DNA of 64,000 nucleotides from Vermamoeba vermiformis (lineage: Eukaryota; Tubulinea; Echinamoebida). The translations under genes were made by a program, and so were the position numbers. Positions 49,001 to 62,261 of this stretch are shown here, piece after piece. The notes beneath the pieces were generated by a model, which had not been told where the DNA came from, ran no database searches, and saw only the letters and a list, made by a program, of their open reading frames with translations. The stretch's first letter is position 1; every line of letters starts with the position of its first letter. The stretch covers positions 1 through 64,000 of the forward strand of contig JBEWZL010000075.1 in the NCBI GenBank assembly GCA_045837725.1, written 5' to 3'.

Positions 49001-52000
49001 CGTTAGAAGCGTCCAAAATGAAAACTCTTCCACGGACAGTTGAGCTCAGGTAGACCCAGATGCCGTCAGGTGTCAACTTGTGCACCCAACCGTTGACAAT
49101 TTGGCCCTTTTGCAAGGTGTCAAGCGAGGGCAAAAGGTTCGGCTTGTCGTTCCATTGCTTGACAACGGAAGGTCTCAAAGAAACTTCGACAACTTTCATG
49201 TCACCAGCGTCTTGATGGGTGATGGGCAAGTACTTGTTGGACTTGCGCGCCGAGAACTAGAATTACAAAGGATTAGAAACCGCATTTCACAGAAGGACAT
49301 TGGGTTAAATTTTGTTAGGTGATAGTCATAGACTTGTTAGAATCATTTAAATTCATTAACACGGACCAATAAAGTGGTTATTAATCATGCTATCTTCCAA
49401 TTTCTAACGAATAATATAATAAAACAAGGGTTTAAACACTTACCGAGACAACACGAGCCTCTTCGATGACTTGACCAACTGAGAACTTGGAGAAAGGGTT
49501 GGATTCAGTAATGTCGTCAGTCACTTCGGTGATGTGCACACGACCTTGCACATGCATGCCAACTGTAACGGTCATTTGGTTGTCGTAGATGCGCTTAACT
49601 TGCACCTTGACAAGTGAGCCAATCTCAACGTCATCAATGGTGTTGATGGCGTTAGCAGCGAGTTCTGAAAGACCCTTCTTTTGACGGAAGCCTGAAGTCA
49701 CGGCGAGGATGATGCGGTCGTTAGTGGGAGCCTTCTTGACGACAGCAGTAACCTTTTGCAAAGGTCTGTAGGCGTTGAAAGGATCGGCAAACACTTCAGT
49801 GTTGTAGTCACGGGTGGAGGCGTAGGCAATGAGGGACTTGTTGCCAGCACCGTGCTTTCCGCTCTATAAGCAGTTTGTTAGCTACATTAATAACTTGATA
49901 ATAAGACACGTACCAAGCTCAAAATCAAGTAGTTGGCCTTGATGAGTTCGACAACAGCATCGACTTGTTTGTCCTTCTTCAACGGCTCAACAGCCTTGCC
50001 TGAGTCGTTGCCACGGACTTGATTGATCAATTCAGTGCGCAAAGACACGTCAACAATGCTCTTGAACTTGTCAATATCGAGAACAACGCATTCGACTTCA
50101 GATCCAGCTTGAACTTTGCCCTACAAGAAGTTGTGAGTCCCACTTGTAATGTTTCTTTTTCCAGAGACAAAACTTACTGCAACTTGCTTGACATGAGCGA
50201 AGCCCTTAATTTTAGCGTCGAGGCTCAAGATGACACCATAATCAGCGACGTCAGTGACAGTGCCCTTGACAATGGTGCCGACCTTGTACTTGTTCCAATC
50301 AATGCCAGTCTTGGGCTTTTCCAAACCAGCCTCCTCAGTGAAGTATGAGTCGATGAACTCGGAGTCTTGCGAGGCAGCAAATGATTGGCGGAGAGTGAAA
50401 GAGAATTGCGAAGTTTCAGGAATGACTTCAGTGATGTGCGCACGGACTGTTTGACCGACGTAGAAGAATTCTTCGGGGTTGGAGATGAAGACATCGGCCA
50501 AGTTCATTCTCAAGGACAAACCTTGAATTTGGTTCATGAATCTGACGATGACACCGAAGCTAGTGATCTTCTTGATGACACCGAAGTAAGTCTCGTCCTT
50601 CTTGACTTCCTCGAATGACTTGGGGATCTTGTTGGCCTTGGCGGCAGCTTTCAAAGACGGCTTCAAGGTAAGACCCTAAATACCGAGTTAGTACCGAAGG
50701 TCATTTTGACATAGACTCTACTCTACTTACGATGTATTTCTTTTGAGGGCGAACACGAAGTACCAACATGTCGGTGACTTTTTCGCCGACCTTGAATCGC
50801 TTGGCCAACAGTGCAAAGTGTGCACGGTGATCAGACAAGTGATAAGCGGGGATGAACGCTTCAACTTGACCGCCAATCTTGACGTCGATACCACGCTCTG
50901 AGGCTTGAGTGACAACTCCATCAATGAACTGTCCGGTCTTGATTGAGTCAAAGACACGAGTCCATTCTTCAGTTTGTTGCTCGTTCTCCTTGTCCATCAA
51001 GAAGCTGACAATCAAGCGTCTTTGCTTGGGAGTCACTGAGACGATACGGCACTTCTTGACAAGACCAGGTTGGAACATTTTGACAGGATCGTGCACGTAA
51101 CCAGCGCTCAATTCTGAAATTGGTGCGAGGGCAGTAACGTCGCCGTAGAAGCGGAGTCTGCAACCGAATGGCTAAAAGAGTTATTAGCATCTAGTTGAGC
51201 AAATTATCGCCGATGAAACTTACGCCAACAGCAACAATGGTACCGTGAACGACCATATCTTCTTTGGCGTCGTCGTATGAAGCAAGAACAGGCAAGTCAC
51301 TGCTGATGAGAGCACGTTTGTGAGTGACGATCAAACGCTTTTTGTGAGGATCAACCATCAAGGCTCTGCAGGCAATCTTGCCGCCAACAGAGAAGCGAGC
51401 TTGGAAGTTTTCGATGGTGATATCAGCAGCGTGGAACTTGGGCAAGTAGGCGCGAATAAACTCGGTGATCTTCAAGAGGATACCCTTGTCGGTAATCTTG
51501 CTAACTGTGGCAGTCAATTGTTGACCGGGCTTGATGTCTTCGTAGCGCAAGAACTTTTGTTCAATGTCGCTCTTTCTCAAAGAGACGTTGACGAGTTCGT
51601 CAATGTAGTTGAAGCTCAGCACACGGCATTGAACTTTCTCGCCAACTGTCATTGTCTTGAACACTTTCTCGAAGTTGCCGTCAGTCAATTTGGAGGCCTG
51701 CAAATGCGGTTAATTAATTGTACTTCAGTGCTTGGCAGTATTAGTGTCTTACGTGAGCATAACCCAAGATAGGTTCACCGTCTTCAGTGGACTTGACCTC
51801 CAACAAGACACCAATAGGAGCATCAATGCGGCGAATAACGGCCTCATCGAAGATGTCACCGACTTCGATTTCGTCAAAAGCAAAAGGTTGCATTTGAATG
51901 ATGCTCTTCTTCATCGACAAGCTGACTGATTTGTTTTCAGGATCGACGTGCATAATACGAGCAGGAACCTTTTGTCCGTTCTTGAAGGTCTTAGCAAGCT

Positions 52001-53851
52001 CTTCGCTAGTGTATGTCTTGTCCAAGTGATACATGCTAATGCCACCAGCAAAGTAGCCCAAGAACTTAACCCAAAGACCGTCGGCCAAGACAGCTTGAAT
52101 ATAAGCTTGGACCAACATACCGGGCTTGAGGGTCTCCAAGGTCAAGCCGCTGACTTCCTTAGTCTGCAAAAGGATTAATCGATTGCTTGTACAATGAAAG
52201 ATCTCAATAGTACTTACAACTTTAGTCGCGACACGATCTTGGTTGGGGTTGATGAAGATGGTCTTAGACTCCTTCTTCACCTCAGATACCAAGCCGTCAA
52301 TCAATTGACCAACGATCAACTTGGTCTCCTCGGGCTCTTCCTCTTCACCTTCCTTCTTTTTCTTGGTCAAGAACTTCTTGGGGATAAAGGCATTAGTGCC
52401 CTCAACACCCAAACTGACAACATAACCGTGATCTTCCACGCTCTTCACGCTACCGTACACGGGCTAGAAAAGAGGTCTGTCAGTCATCAGCGCTACAACA
52501 GTCATTGGGTATAACGTACCATGCCGGGAGTGATTGCATCAAGGGTCAAACTGGCGTTGAGAACTGATTCACGGAGTGTCAAGTCAATCTTCTTCTGATG
52601 AACTTTGTGCACGGCGCACTTGACGAATTGACCGACTTTAAATAACGAGAACAAGCTGGGGACTGTGTCTTCGTTCTAACGATGAAATAAACGATTAATA
52701 ATTGAATATAAAAAGAGTAAAGTGATTAATTGCATTAATGATTATTCAGTAAAAAGGTTCTGTCACTAGACGTCGAAGACATCCATCAGATTAAATCAGT
52801 TATTACCATCATTATAATATTTGCGTATGTCATATTGATATAAAGGTCATTACTTACCGTATCCTCTTCGTTAGCCTCACGCTCCAACAAAATGTTGAGC
52901 GAGTCAGAGACTTCAGTAATGCTGACTGAGCCCTTCAAGTTGTTGGGCAAGGAAATATTTAAATATAAATCGTTGATTTCGCGAATGCAGCCATAAAGCA
53001 TCACTCCTTCAACCAAGCTCTGGAAACGTTACAAAATTAGATCCGGATCATCAGCAGGCGACGTGTATCGCTTGAAATTATTATTTCTGATTATACTTAC
53101 CGAAGGCTTTAATAATTCAATGCGCTTAGGTGGCTTTGTAGCTTCAGTAACAAGTCCTTCGATTTCCTCTTCCTCATCTTCGTCGAGTTGCATGTCATCG
53201 AATAACTCATCGTCTGCTTTCTTTTCTTTTTTGCCCTTTGATCTTCTTCTCTTCTTTTTGCTGTTTTCTTTCTCTTCTAATTGCTCTTCGAGTCGCTTCG
53301 AATCAAAAAGCAAATCTCGATCTTGCTTTTTCTTTGTGGGTAATACGACTGATTCTCTGTCTCCCTTTGTTCTTTTCTTTTCACCACGCGGAAAAGTAAT
53401 AATTTCGCTCGGAGTAGATCCTGATCTGCGATGCGATCGGGATTAGTTGTCAGTTGGCATGTAAAAATACGAATTACTCAATAATAACATACCCATTAAC
53501 ACCCTTTCCATTTTCTTCCGAGTGCGCGGATGCCTTGAATTTTTTGGGTTTGGGCCTAGATCGTAAAAAAATGAGATCAGATTAACGCAACAGAGTCATT
53601 ATTAAATTTAATAAGCATCAATAATTCATTATAAAAATTAATACACGATAGTATTTAGGCTCAACCATGGTTAATAAATTATTTCAAAATAGTTTGGATT
53701 TGTTAGATCGCATCCGGATTTGTTGCGACCGCCATCTGATCTTTTCTCTAGAGATACATCGCGATGCCATGGTAATCATTATACTAATAACCACTTACCC
53801 GTCAGTTGAGCCAAGATCCTGATGCGATCGCTTTTTGCTATTCTTATCCAT
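46047..53851 (-). CDS. RRP5: rRNA biogenesis protein RRP5 (PDCD11)
   Basis: Nucleolar factor needed for 18S and 5.8S rRNA processing. The N-terminus is basic/acidic (KENSKKKRRRSKGKKEKK). About a dozen S1 RNA-binding repeats follow, e.g. GMLVQAYIQAVLADGLWVKF, VGTIVKGTVTDVADYGVILS, QVVKGFVKRLDPKFGVFVTI and GLVGLCHLSEVDDEYVKPED. An acidic Asp/Glu/Ser linker lies at about 47050-47750. C-terminal HAT repeats: SSYLWIRFIAYW, VWIAYMNLENTYG, ERGRTIFENILSTYPKRLDL, WSVYIDMEV. This domain order is unique to Rrp5. More than fifteen introns; start MDKNSKKRSHQDLGS. Part of it (about 49640-49885) has been copied to 3662-3913. Confidence 0.93.
48941..48952. promoter_or_regulatory. TGACACGTGTCA palindrome in intron
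   Basis: Perfect copy of the recurring palindrome in an RRP5 intron, followed by CGACACTTAC, so half-site plus donor. Confidence 0.4.
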
Positions 53852-54103
53852 GACTGCAGTGAAGGGTTAATATGCTATGCCTAGAATGGTACGTGCTTGT
53901 AAACCTATTACTTACTCTGCTGTGTTGCAAGGCGAAAAAAATAATGCTGGAATGCTAGCCAATTTTATTTGCCATTTTGTCAACGCCAAGAGAGAATAGG
54001 GCAACATGAAGGGCGTGTTTCGCAATAAATAAAACATTTTATTTACATGATTGGTTCCGTACGACTTTGCGTACGAGGTTGTTTTTTTGAATTGAGTTGT
54101 TGA

Positions 54104-55740
54104 TTATTTGTTTTCTTTCAGCTTCGGTTGCTTAGGACTCTTCGGCGTTGTCCTAGCTGGTTTCATGCAGCACAAAATGAATGAAATGAAGGCCGCAATA
54201 ACGGCGATACCAGCAGGAGCCGCGACAGAAGCGTACAGAAGGAACGGCGTGCTCAAGGTCACTTGGCAGTACTCAGTCTTCAGACCAGCGTCAGCATTGC
54301 CTGATTGAGGATCGAGGAACCAAGCGCCAATCGCTAGAGCAGCCTGTTTGGGCTTCACGCAGCGCATAAGAGCGATGGTCTCGTAGTGCTCGAACAAGCC
54401 CATAATTTCAACGCTCACCGCGTCAGAAACCCATTCCGTGAGGTTGGCAGCATCGCTAGTTTTGCGACCACAGCTAGTCTAAAAGGATAACAAAATTAGA
54501 ACAAAGCTTATTTATAATTTAATGAAATTTAGTATGGATCTAGCGGCCGAAGAAATGTAAACTTTCAGACTCGGCGGAATTGCGAGTCAATTTCCCACTG
54601 ATCGCGTTCAATGAATCGGGCTAATATTTACCTGCAACCAAGAGTTCACATCGGGGCAAGTAGCAGAGGGATCTCCGTAGACGTACTTCTCGTCTTCAGC
54701 CATGTGATAAACGTCGGCGTAGGAGAAGACGGAAGAACCCAAAATAGTGTTGTTTTTATCCTATTGCGTGATATGGTTAGCTTACTATTACCCAAGAAAG
54801 ATATTGCACGAAAGTTAATTTACCTGGTCAGCAAGATCTTGCGTAATGAACTTTCTCAAAATTTGAAGCTTAGTCGATTGATCTCCTTGGTCTTCCTTAT
54901 TCTGTAAGGTATTATAACTATCCCAGCCGTAAATAATGAAGGCTTGTTTGAGGATTGCTAAAAAAGGAAAGTCGCGTTAGAACAATTCTAAATATCACAG
55001 GTTTATAACAAAGATTTTAACGTACTTGCTGAACCCAAGTGATCCACGTAGTTCTTAATCTCGCCAGGAGTGTAGAGATGCGTGACCCAAGCGTCAAAAC
55101 TGGCAGAGTTCCATTGCGTAAGCTGAGTCTCAATGTCTTTGTCTTCCAAGCTGATGTCTGAGACCCAAGGCACGAGAAGAGGCACGTTAAAGCCGAGCAG
55201 ATTCATCCAAAATTTGACTTTGTTGACGAATTGGAAGAAATACGAGGCTGTTTCACCGGTGAGGTTGTACTGGATCGAGATGCCCTTCAACAACTTTGCG
55301 GCGTCGGGATTGGCAGCCAATTCATCGGCCAATACGTACATGCCTTCTTGAAAATTCTTCTCGCCTCCGCGCTGCTCGATCTGATAAATGTCCGTGCGCA
55401 AGCTGACAATGAAGTGCATATTGAGGTTGACGAATGTCTTGAGAATTTCTGAGTGGTCAACAAGCTCTTTAGTAGACCACGGACATAGGAGGTGAACAGT
55501 GTTCGTGCCCATTGCTGCCATAATTTCAAGGTCGCGATTAAATTCGTCTTTGTAGATGCTCAAATTGCAATCATCGTCTGATCTGAGGCCCATCCGCGGC
55601 AGTGAGTAGGTGATAATATTGTGCTTCGCGGCAATAGTGTCGAAGAGAGCAGCTGTGTCGGCCGCAACATTCCAGGCCAGTGCTAGCACGATTGCGATCG
55701 CCAAAATTGCATTGAACCTAGGTAGTATTGACCGGCTCAT
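54104..55740 (-). CDS. GAS1/GH72-like secreted or membrane-anchored protein
   Basis: Signal peptide (LPRFNAILAIAIVLALAWNVAA), then a TIM-barrel-like region: AKHNIITYSLPRMGLRSDDD, CNLSIYKDEFNRDLEIMAAMG, TNTVHLLCPWSTKELVDHSE, LNMHFIVSLRTDIYQIEQRG. This follows the C..D...L..LG-x-NT pattern of fungal glucanosyltransferases (GH72). A Cys-rich segment (SATCPDVNSW, TSCGRKTSDAANLTEW) and a C-terminal helix (LYASVAAPAGIAVIAAFISF-ILCC) with basic tail follow: type I membrane protein, not GPI-like. The GH72 catalytic Asn-Glu pair is not evident (IQYNLTGE at the expected place), so an inactive relative is possible. Four exons. Moderate confidence in family. Confidence 0.6.
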
Positions 55741-56453
55741 TATTAATATTTACAAGTGTTATCGGTTTCTGTGGTCTCTTCGTTGTTACAATAACAAATA
55801 ATGGTGCACCAACTATTAAAAGCAACACAGCAAAGGTGGATCTCGTGGAAATTACAAAGAATTTTGTGTTCATTTGAAGAAAGAGATTTTACGTAAACGG
55901 TGAACGTGTTTTAGTAGAGATTTCTACCTATTACTTGGTTACTTGTCAAAGCCTTGAGATTTCACCACGTTTTGTTGTCTCCCCGATCGTGGCTGAAAAT
56001 GTTAGCCAAAACAGAACCAACACAAAAAATTACTGCGATAATGTAACATTGCAGTAAAAAATTTATGTGTCGCGATTGCAAAACGCTGAATCAAAAGGCG
56101 TTGGAAGAATAGATCACACATCTAATGTTACGTAACGTTTCTATTTAATACTTACCTTCGCCCGGCTTACGTATGATTGCCATTTAATTACTCAGTTGCT
56201 ATTGACACAAATGTAAGGGGTCTGAAAGTTGCGGTCTGCTTTGCAGTTTGGGAGGTAAAATAAAATAAATTTGTTGCTGATTTTTATCTGTTCCCCTGCC
56301 TTTTGCGACCACAAAGCTCTACTTTTCAAGTTCTACAAGGGTTCTCGTGTCTCTACTGCTTGTGGTGACTTGAAATTAGTGCAGACAAGATCTCATCGAG
56401 CTTTACAAAAAGTTAAAATTCAAAAAATATTTTAAAAAACCTCAAAAATTAAA
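55741..56453. other. Divergent spacer
   Basis: About 710 bp between the GAS1-like start and the KEN-box gene start. No coding or RNA signal seen; presumed promoters. Confidence 0.5.
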
Positions 56454-56697
56454 ATGGACAAAGAAAATATTAATCCCGTCACTGGTACACGATATACTGC
56501 CCCTAGAAGACCCTTAGATCGCCAAAGAGAGCCACTGGCTGATATAACTACGGTAAGTGCAAAAAATGGATTCAGTAAGCCAATTAATTAGACGCTAACA
56601 ACCGTCAATATAGACTCTCAAATATTCATCCAGTACCTTCCAACCCTCCGTTTTGGGTTTTGTCTCGCCCAACCGAAGGATCCTCTTTTTGCGCTAA
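56454..56697 (+). CDS. 60-residue KEN-box/D-box protein, candidate APC/C substrate
   Basis: Two exons, 56454-56552 and 56614-56697, joined in frame by a good GT-AG intron with a CTAAC branch. The protein starts MDKENINPVTGTRY, a near-ideal KEN box (KENxNP), followed by RRPLDRQREPLADIT, which contains two RxxL destruction-box-like motifs; the second (RxPLADIT) resembles the RxxLxDITN box of plant securin PATRONUS. A short hydrophobic end (SVLGFVSPNRRILFLR) completes it. An AATAAA lies about 30 bp after the stop. It could be a securin, an APC/C inhibitor, or another short-lived cell-cycle protein. No homologue is named from sequence alone. Confidence 0.6.
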
Positions 56698-56902
56698 GAT
56701 CTTGCCAGATACCATTTTGTACATATAATAAAGCCTCGATCGAACTCAATTATAAGCTTAACTTTATATTGGCCTTATTAAGGCGCCCCAGGATTAAAAG
56801 ATTGTTTCCCCAACTGTCGGGCAATTTTAAATTTTTGTATTTGATACTCATACACACTCAAGACTATGGAACTCATTATCCAATAAGGGGCATATATATA
56901 CA

Positions 56903-59900
56903 ATGTCGAGCGTATTAACATTTGGACGTAAAGTTAAACAGCGCACTCAAGCGCCCAAGATCGAGGAGACGCCCGAATCTAAACGCGTTCGGGAGTTAAT
57001 GGAGGTACGAAGTTATATTAGGGCAGTATGCTCATATTTGATTGCTAATGTGTGGTTAATAATGCAGGAAGTTGAGGACAGCGAAAGGTTCTTCTCGATC
57101 ATGCTATCCAACTTGCAAAAATCAATATCGCTCAGCAAAAGTACGAATATTTAATTTTAATTTATATTTTGATAATATTTATTAATACTGTCGCCTTACG
57201 CGCTTCGTAATTTTAATTTTGTATTTCTGGCGTTACTAATTGATTGAATTGAAAGATACCTAAATGAATTAACTGTCACCAAAATCCTGTTTTAAAACAA
57301 ATGTCGCGTATTATTTTATGCTATAGCTCACATTTTAACGCGATTTTCTCAACGCAGATGAGATTGAAGGAGATCTTCAATTTTTTGAAATGCTCAAGAC
57401 ACAAGGCGATGAGTGGAAAAAAGAAGATTTCGAAATAGGTAATTATCTATGCCAAAATTTGGATTAAGACACAGAAAAACTGCTTAAACAGGGAATTAAT
57501 TTTTTCGAGATCTCATGAAATTTTGATTGGCAAACCCTTCGTTACTTTGAAAATTGCATTTTACATTGCCAAATGGATTTTTATGTGATTGATTGGCCGT
57601 TATACGCAATACACACTTTAAAATGCCAATATATTTCATTTATTTATTGGTTTATTTGTTCGTCAGCTCGAAGGGCCTTTATGTTACGACAATATAATAA
57701 GAATTTGATTAATTAATTTAAATAATGACTCATTTATTTTAGGTGCATTTATGAGCAAAGTGTCTTTAGTTGGCTGCTTAGTCGAGAATATGAAAAGCAA
57801 ATACGTAAGATTTATTTATCATAGATTTGATTCTTTTATGAATTAATAGACAAAAGACCATTTATTTGACTATTATATATGAGTCTATGGGTTTGTTAAT
57901 CCCGATGTTGACAGCTTTTATTTTTAGAACGAACAATTGACGCTCAAATTGTGCGACAGAATGAGCAATTTTATCAACGTAGAAGTGCCAGAGGCTCGCG
58001 TAAGTTAAATATAATACAATTGCTATTAAAAGGTATATTTTAATAATATAATTCTTTTTTAGCTCATGCAAAAGAAGTACGAGAAGATGCACTTGATTTA
58101 TCAGCACTCGATTGACAAAGTGAAAATGATCAATCAAAGCAGCAAGGTCGTGTTGTCTAAACTGCAAGAGGTACGTCACATTAATTGCACAGGCTCATTA
58201 AGTGTTGATTCTGATTGACATATTCATATCTGCTAGGCTGAAGCACAACGCGATCAACTGAAAGAAATGTTCGAGAAGACAGGCAAGATGACAATGCACC
58301 ACTTGACGATGACCATTGAAAAGAGCAAATGTGACTTGATGAGCGAACTGGCCGAGTTGATGGAGGCAATGATGGAGTTCCACAACAAAGCCAGCAAAAC
58401 ACTCGAAAAAATGATTTCTGACGTGCAGACTAGCCGCACTTACGCTGAAAAGGTAGGCTAAGGTTCGAGTTCTGCACCGAACTAATTCTTTTGACAGAAA
58501 CGAGATCAATTGAAGAAGCTGGAAGAAGGCGTGCCAGTGAGTCTACCAGTAATTTGTTCCTCTTAGAGAGCAACTGTATCTAACCTCTATTCAGGAAATG
58601 ATGAGCAAGAAGCAGTGGACGCGTGTTTCAGCAAAGCCAGGTGTTGTGGCCGCTAGACCAGCGAGTCTCACACGCGCTGTTGGAGCCCCCTCACTCTCCG
58701 CTGTTGCACCCATCGAGTACGTACTACATGCACCCGTGTCACATTTAACTTTACTAACCATACGTTTGTAGAGCCTCTGCAATGGACATAGTAAGTGACC
58801 CGATGGAATCTTGTAAATTAACGCAATCTAACCGTCCTGTTAGCCCGAGGTGTTCAAATTCGAAGTCACAAAGAGCGGCAGAAAGCCTGAACGACAAACA
58901 TTTACCTTGGATGTCGAACGGAGGATATTGAGCGTTCACACGGATAAGACCGGAGAGAAGTACGATTATCCTCTCGACAAACTATTACAACTCGTGCCAT
59001 CACGAAGACAACCGCGTCAAACCAAGTTGAGATGGCAAGGCCGCGAAGAGAAGTTAGACCGATACAACTTCTTGTCCATTCTCGACAGAGACAGATTCCA
59101 CGAGGCGTTTTGGTTCGCCAAGTTGAGACACGTCCGCGTAAGTAGAACAAAAAAACAAACTAATGCAACAGATGTTGCTAATAACTCGGTGTTCAGGAGG
59201 TTGTGCTGTCAACGAGACAGCCAGTAGTGTCGCGTGATCTCAAAGTATTCTGCGGCACGTGGAATGCTGGTGACGCACCACCGCCATACGATGTGCCACT
59301 TGACAGCTGGATCCCAAAAGATCAATGTGACATTTACGCCGTGGCATTCCAAGTGAGTAATTCTTGTTCAAAGCACCCGGTGACATTCGTTCTAACGCAC
59401 TTTTAGGAATGTGATTACTCACCGCGCGAGTCATATATCTCTTGCGAAGACGATTGTTTCTCGTGGATTGGTTCGCACTTGGGCGGTAATTATTTGAAGC
59501 TCGCTGGTGTGTCGTTGTGGAGCATCAGAATTGTCGTGTTTGTGCGTCGTGAGCTCTACTATTATGTCACCAGGTTAAAGGTACGTGCAGCACCGATACA
59601 CTCTTGCATTTATTGACCACTTCGTTAGACTTCAACCGTGGCCACTGGTCTTGCAAAAGTTATCGGCAACAAAGGAGGTTCTGGCGTTGCGTTTGACTTG
59701 TTTGACACGCGTTTGTGCTTCATTGGCTCGCATTTGGCAGCGCGTATTGATCGTCGTAGAATGGAGCTGCGTAATCAACATTACAGAGATATCATGAAAG
59801 ATCTCAACTTTAGCGACAACGGCGACAATCACCACGAATTCGATCACGTGTTTTGGATGGGCGACTTGAACTATCGCATTGAAATGCCGCGTGACACTAT

Positions 59901-61998
59901 CATCAAGTTGTGCGAGCAAAAAGACTGGCCCACTTTGTTGAAGGTAAGTAGCACCTCGTTAAAAATAACATGTTAATAATCTTGTTTATTAGCACGACCA
60001 ATTGAACAACGAGCGAGCAGCAGAGAACAGTTTCTTGGACTTTGAAGAACAGCCCATTCAGTTCTTGCCGACGTACAGATTCAATCGTGGTGACCGCACG
60101 TGGAGCGAAGAAAAAATGCGTGAACCTGCGTGGTGTGATCGTGTCTTGTGGAAGTCAGTGCAAAAAGGCCGTGTGAAGGGCTTAGAATACAACTGCTGCA
60201 ATGATATTATGACCAGCGATCACTCACCGGTCTACGCGATTCTCAGCTTGTCCATTGATTACCCGTACATGCCACACGTGCGCGAGGCCTGCAAGATCGT
60301 TGTGACCAATTTGCGAGGATTTGAACTGAAGGGCAGTCCTTACGTCACATTCCAAGCCAACTTCTTGGAGAGCAGTGCTAGCACACCTTGCGTCGAGCGG
60401 GTAAGTTTGACTTGAGACTTGCACCTGGATGATTAATACTAACAATGTTCAGACCATTAACCCGATATGGTTCGACGCTGATGTTCCAATGCTGGTCCCA
60501 ACAAAGACGAGCCGTGATTTCCTGATGCGGCAATGGATCCGCATTGTTGTGCGTGACAAGGGTGATGGCTCGGCACTAGGTCAAGGTGTGATTTACTTGG
60601 AGAACGCTTGTGCCGCTGAACCTGCTTTCTTCTCAACGAGACTCGTCGACAGAGTAAGTCGAGACTAGCACTGCTTAATTTTCTTGAGTTCAACGCTAAC
60701 TTTTTCTTTCACAGGGTCGTGTCAGTGGTCGCATTGAAGGTCGTATTCAAATTCAATGGCCCGACCGTACTCCAGACACCTCGTTGACAGCTGTCTATGG
60801 TCGTCCTGGCTTATTGTCTTCGCTCTCCAACATCGAGAAAGGTCGTTCAGTCACACTCCTTGACGCGAACACGTCACAAGACAATGACCCTAGCAAGGTC
60901 CACAAGCGAATCATTACACCGCCCAAGATCGCACCACTGGGCCTCACACGCACCACGACTGATCCTCCAACCTCTGGATCACCACAAACTAGTCCAACAA
61001 CTTCTCCGCGAACAGCGTCGAGTCCTCGTCCAGTCTTGAGTCACAATACCAACCCTGACAGCCCGAGAAATCGTATTGGTACGCGAGGCATTGGATTGAG
61101 TCCTCCTACGCAAACTGTTGACGGAATGTCAACTAGCCCGAGAAGTCCTAGGGATGTAGCACAGCTGGGTCCTCCTTCGAATCCAGAGACGCCAACACTT
61201 AGTCCGAAAGCCAGCCTCGCACCACGACCATCGTTGACTAACCTCGCTGAGAACGTGTTAAGCTCCGATAACATTGACGAGATCGACGCACTTGTTGAGG
61301 GCGAGAGTGAAATGTCACGTGGTTTTGATGAAGATTTGGACTACGCCTCGATCATTGACAGCATTGACGAGCTTGTCACAAAGTCACCCGCATTTACCGG
61401 CACACAGACTCAATTTGAAATGACGAACAGTGTCGACATCCCAGTCACCAACAACAACACGAATGTCATTAGCTCTGTTGATCCTGTGGCCAGCAGTCCG
61501 AGCATTGAAGACGATGACGACGAAGTGATTGAAGTCATTCCAGCCTCGAAGCGAACTTACACCATTAGTCTGAACAACAGTGCTGGCTCGGGCAACAACA
61601 CGCCCTTGTCCAGCACACCCGTGACAGTCAGTCACTCACTGCCTATCCCTGGTGCTGAAGAACGTCGTGTGTCCGTCAACAGAGCCACGAGCATGCAGTT
61701 CTCTTCACCGCCATCAGCTGAATCGCCGAGCTCGCCTGATCAAACGACCAAGTCACCGCTCACCAAGTCACAGAGCCAGAAGTCCTTGCCTCGCTCGATC
61801 ATTGGCCACACGCCTTCAAACAGTACACCGGTGAATCCGGTAGCGAGTAGCGACAATGGCAGCAATAACAGCAGCACGACTAACTCACCTTCAACACCGC
61901 AAACTGGTCGATTAGTGCTGGGTCGACAGCGCGACAGACCGTCCATTGCTGTGCATCCACCGGGCCCTGGTCAGCCACAAAACGGTAACACGCAATAA
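56903..61998 (+). CDS. BAR-PH-like-inositol 5-phosphatase-C2 fusion (SHIP-like)
   Basis: Hydrolyses the 5-phosphate of phosphoinositides, probably PI(3,4,5)P3, at curved membranes. Order: coiled-coil BAR-like region (SERFFSIMLSNLQKSISLSK, MQKKYEKMHLIYQHSIDKVK, DLMSELAELMEAMMEFHNKA); a linker; a PH-like fold (VFKFEVTKSGRKPERQTFTL, YDYPLDKLLQLVPS, DRYNFLSILDRDRFHEAFWF); the phosphatase (FCGTWNAGDAPPPYD, VIGNKGGSGVAFDLFDTRLC, HVFWMGDLNYRIEMPR, MREPAWCDRVLW, SDHSPVYAIL); a C2 domain (ACKIVVTNLRGFELKGSPYV, LGQGVIYLENA); and a 400-residue Ser/Thr/Pro-rich tail. All key phosphatase motifs are intact. About 17 introns. No SH2 domain, unlike animal SHIP. Confidence 0.87.
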
Positions 61999-62261
61999 CG
62001 AAGCTATTATTTAATTCTTTTTGATTGTACTGCTAGCTAATGTTTAATGTAAATAACGTTCATCTCATCACGCGCAATCAATCAAAATCAAATTGACACG
62101 TGTGAAAGGGACAAAAATGGTGCGAAAAATTTGGGAAGATCGAGATGCGAAATTGAATTTGACACTCAAAGTTCAGATTTTTGACAGACAAAAATTTCAA
62201 ACTACATACAAAATGTCGGTGCACGTGTCTCATTTATTAGATATTTTCGTAACAATTAAGA

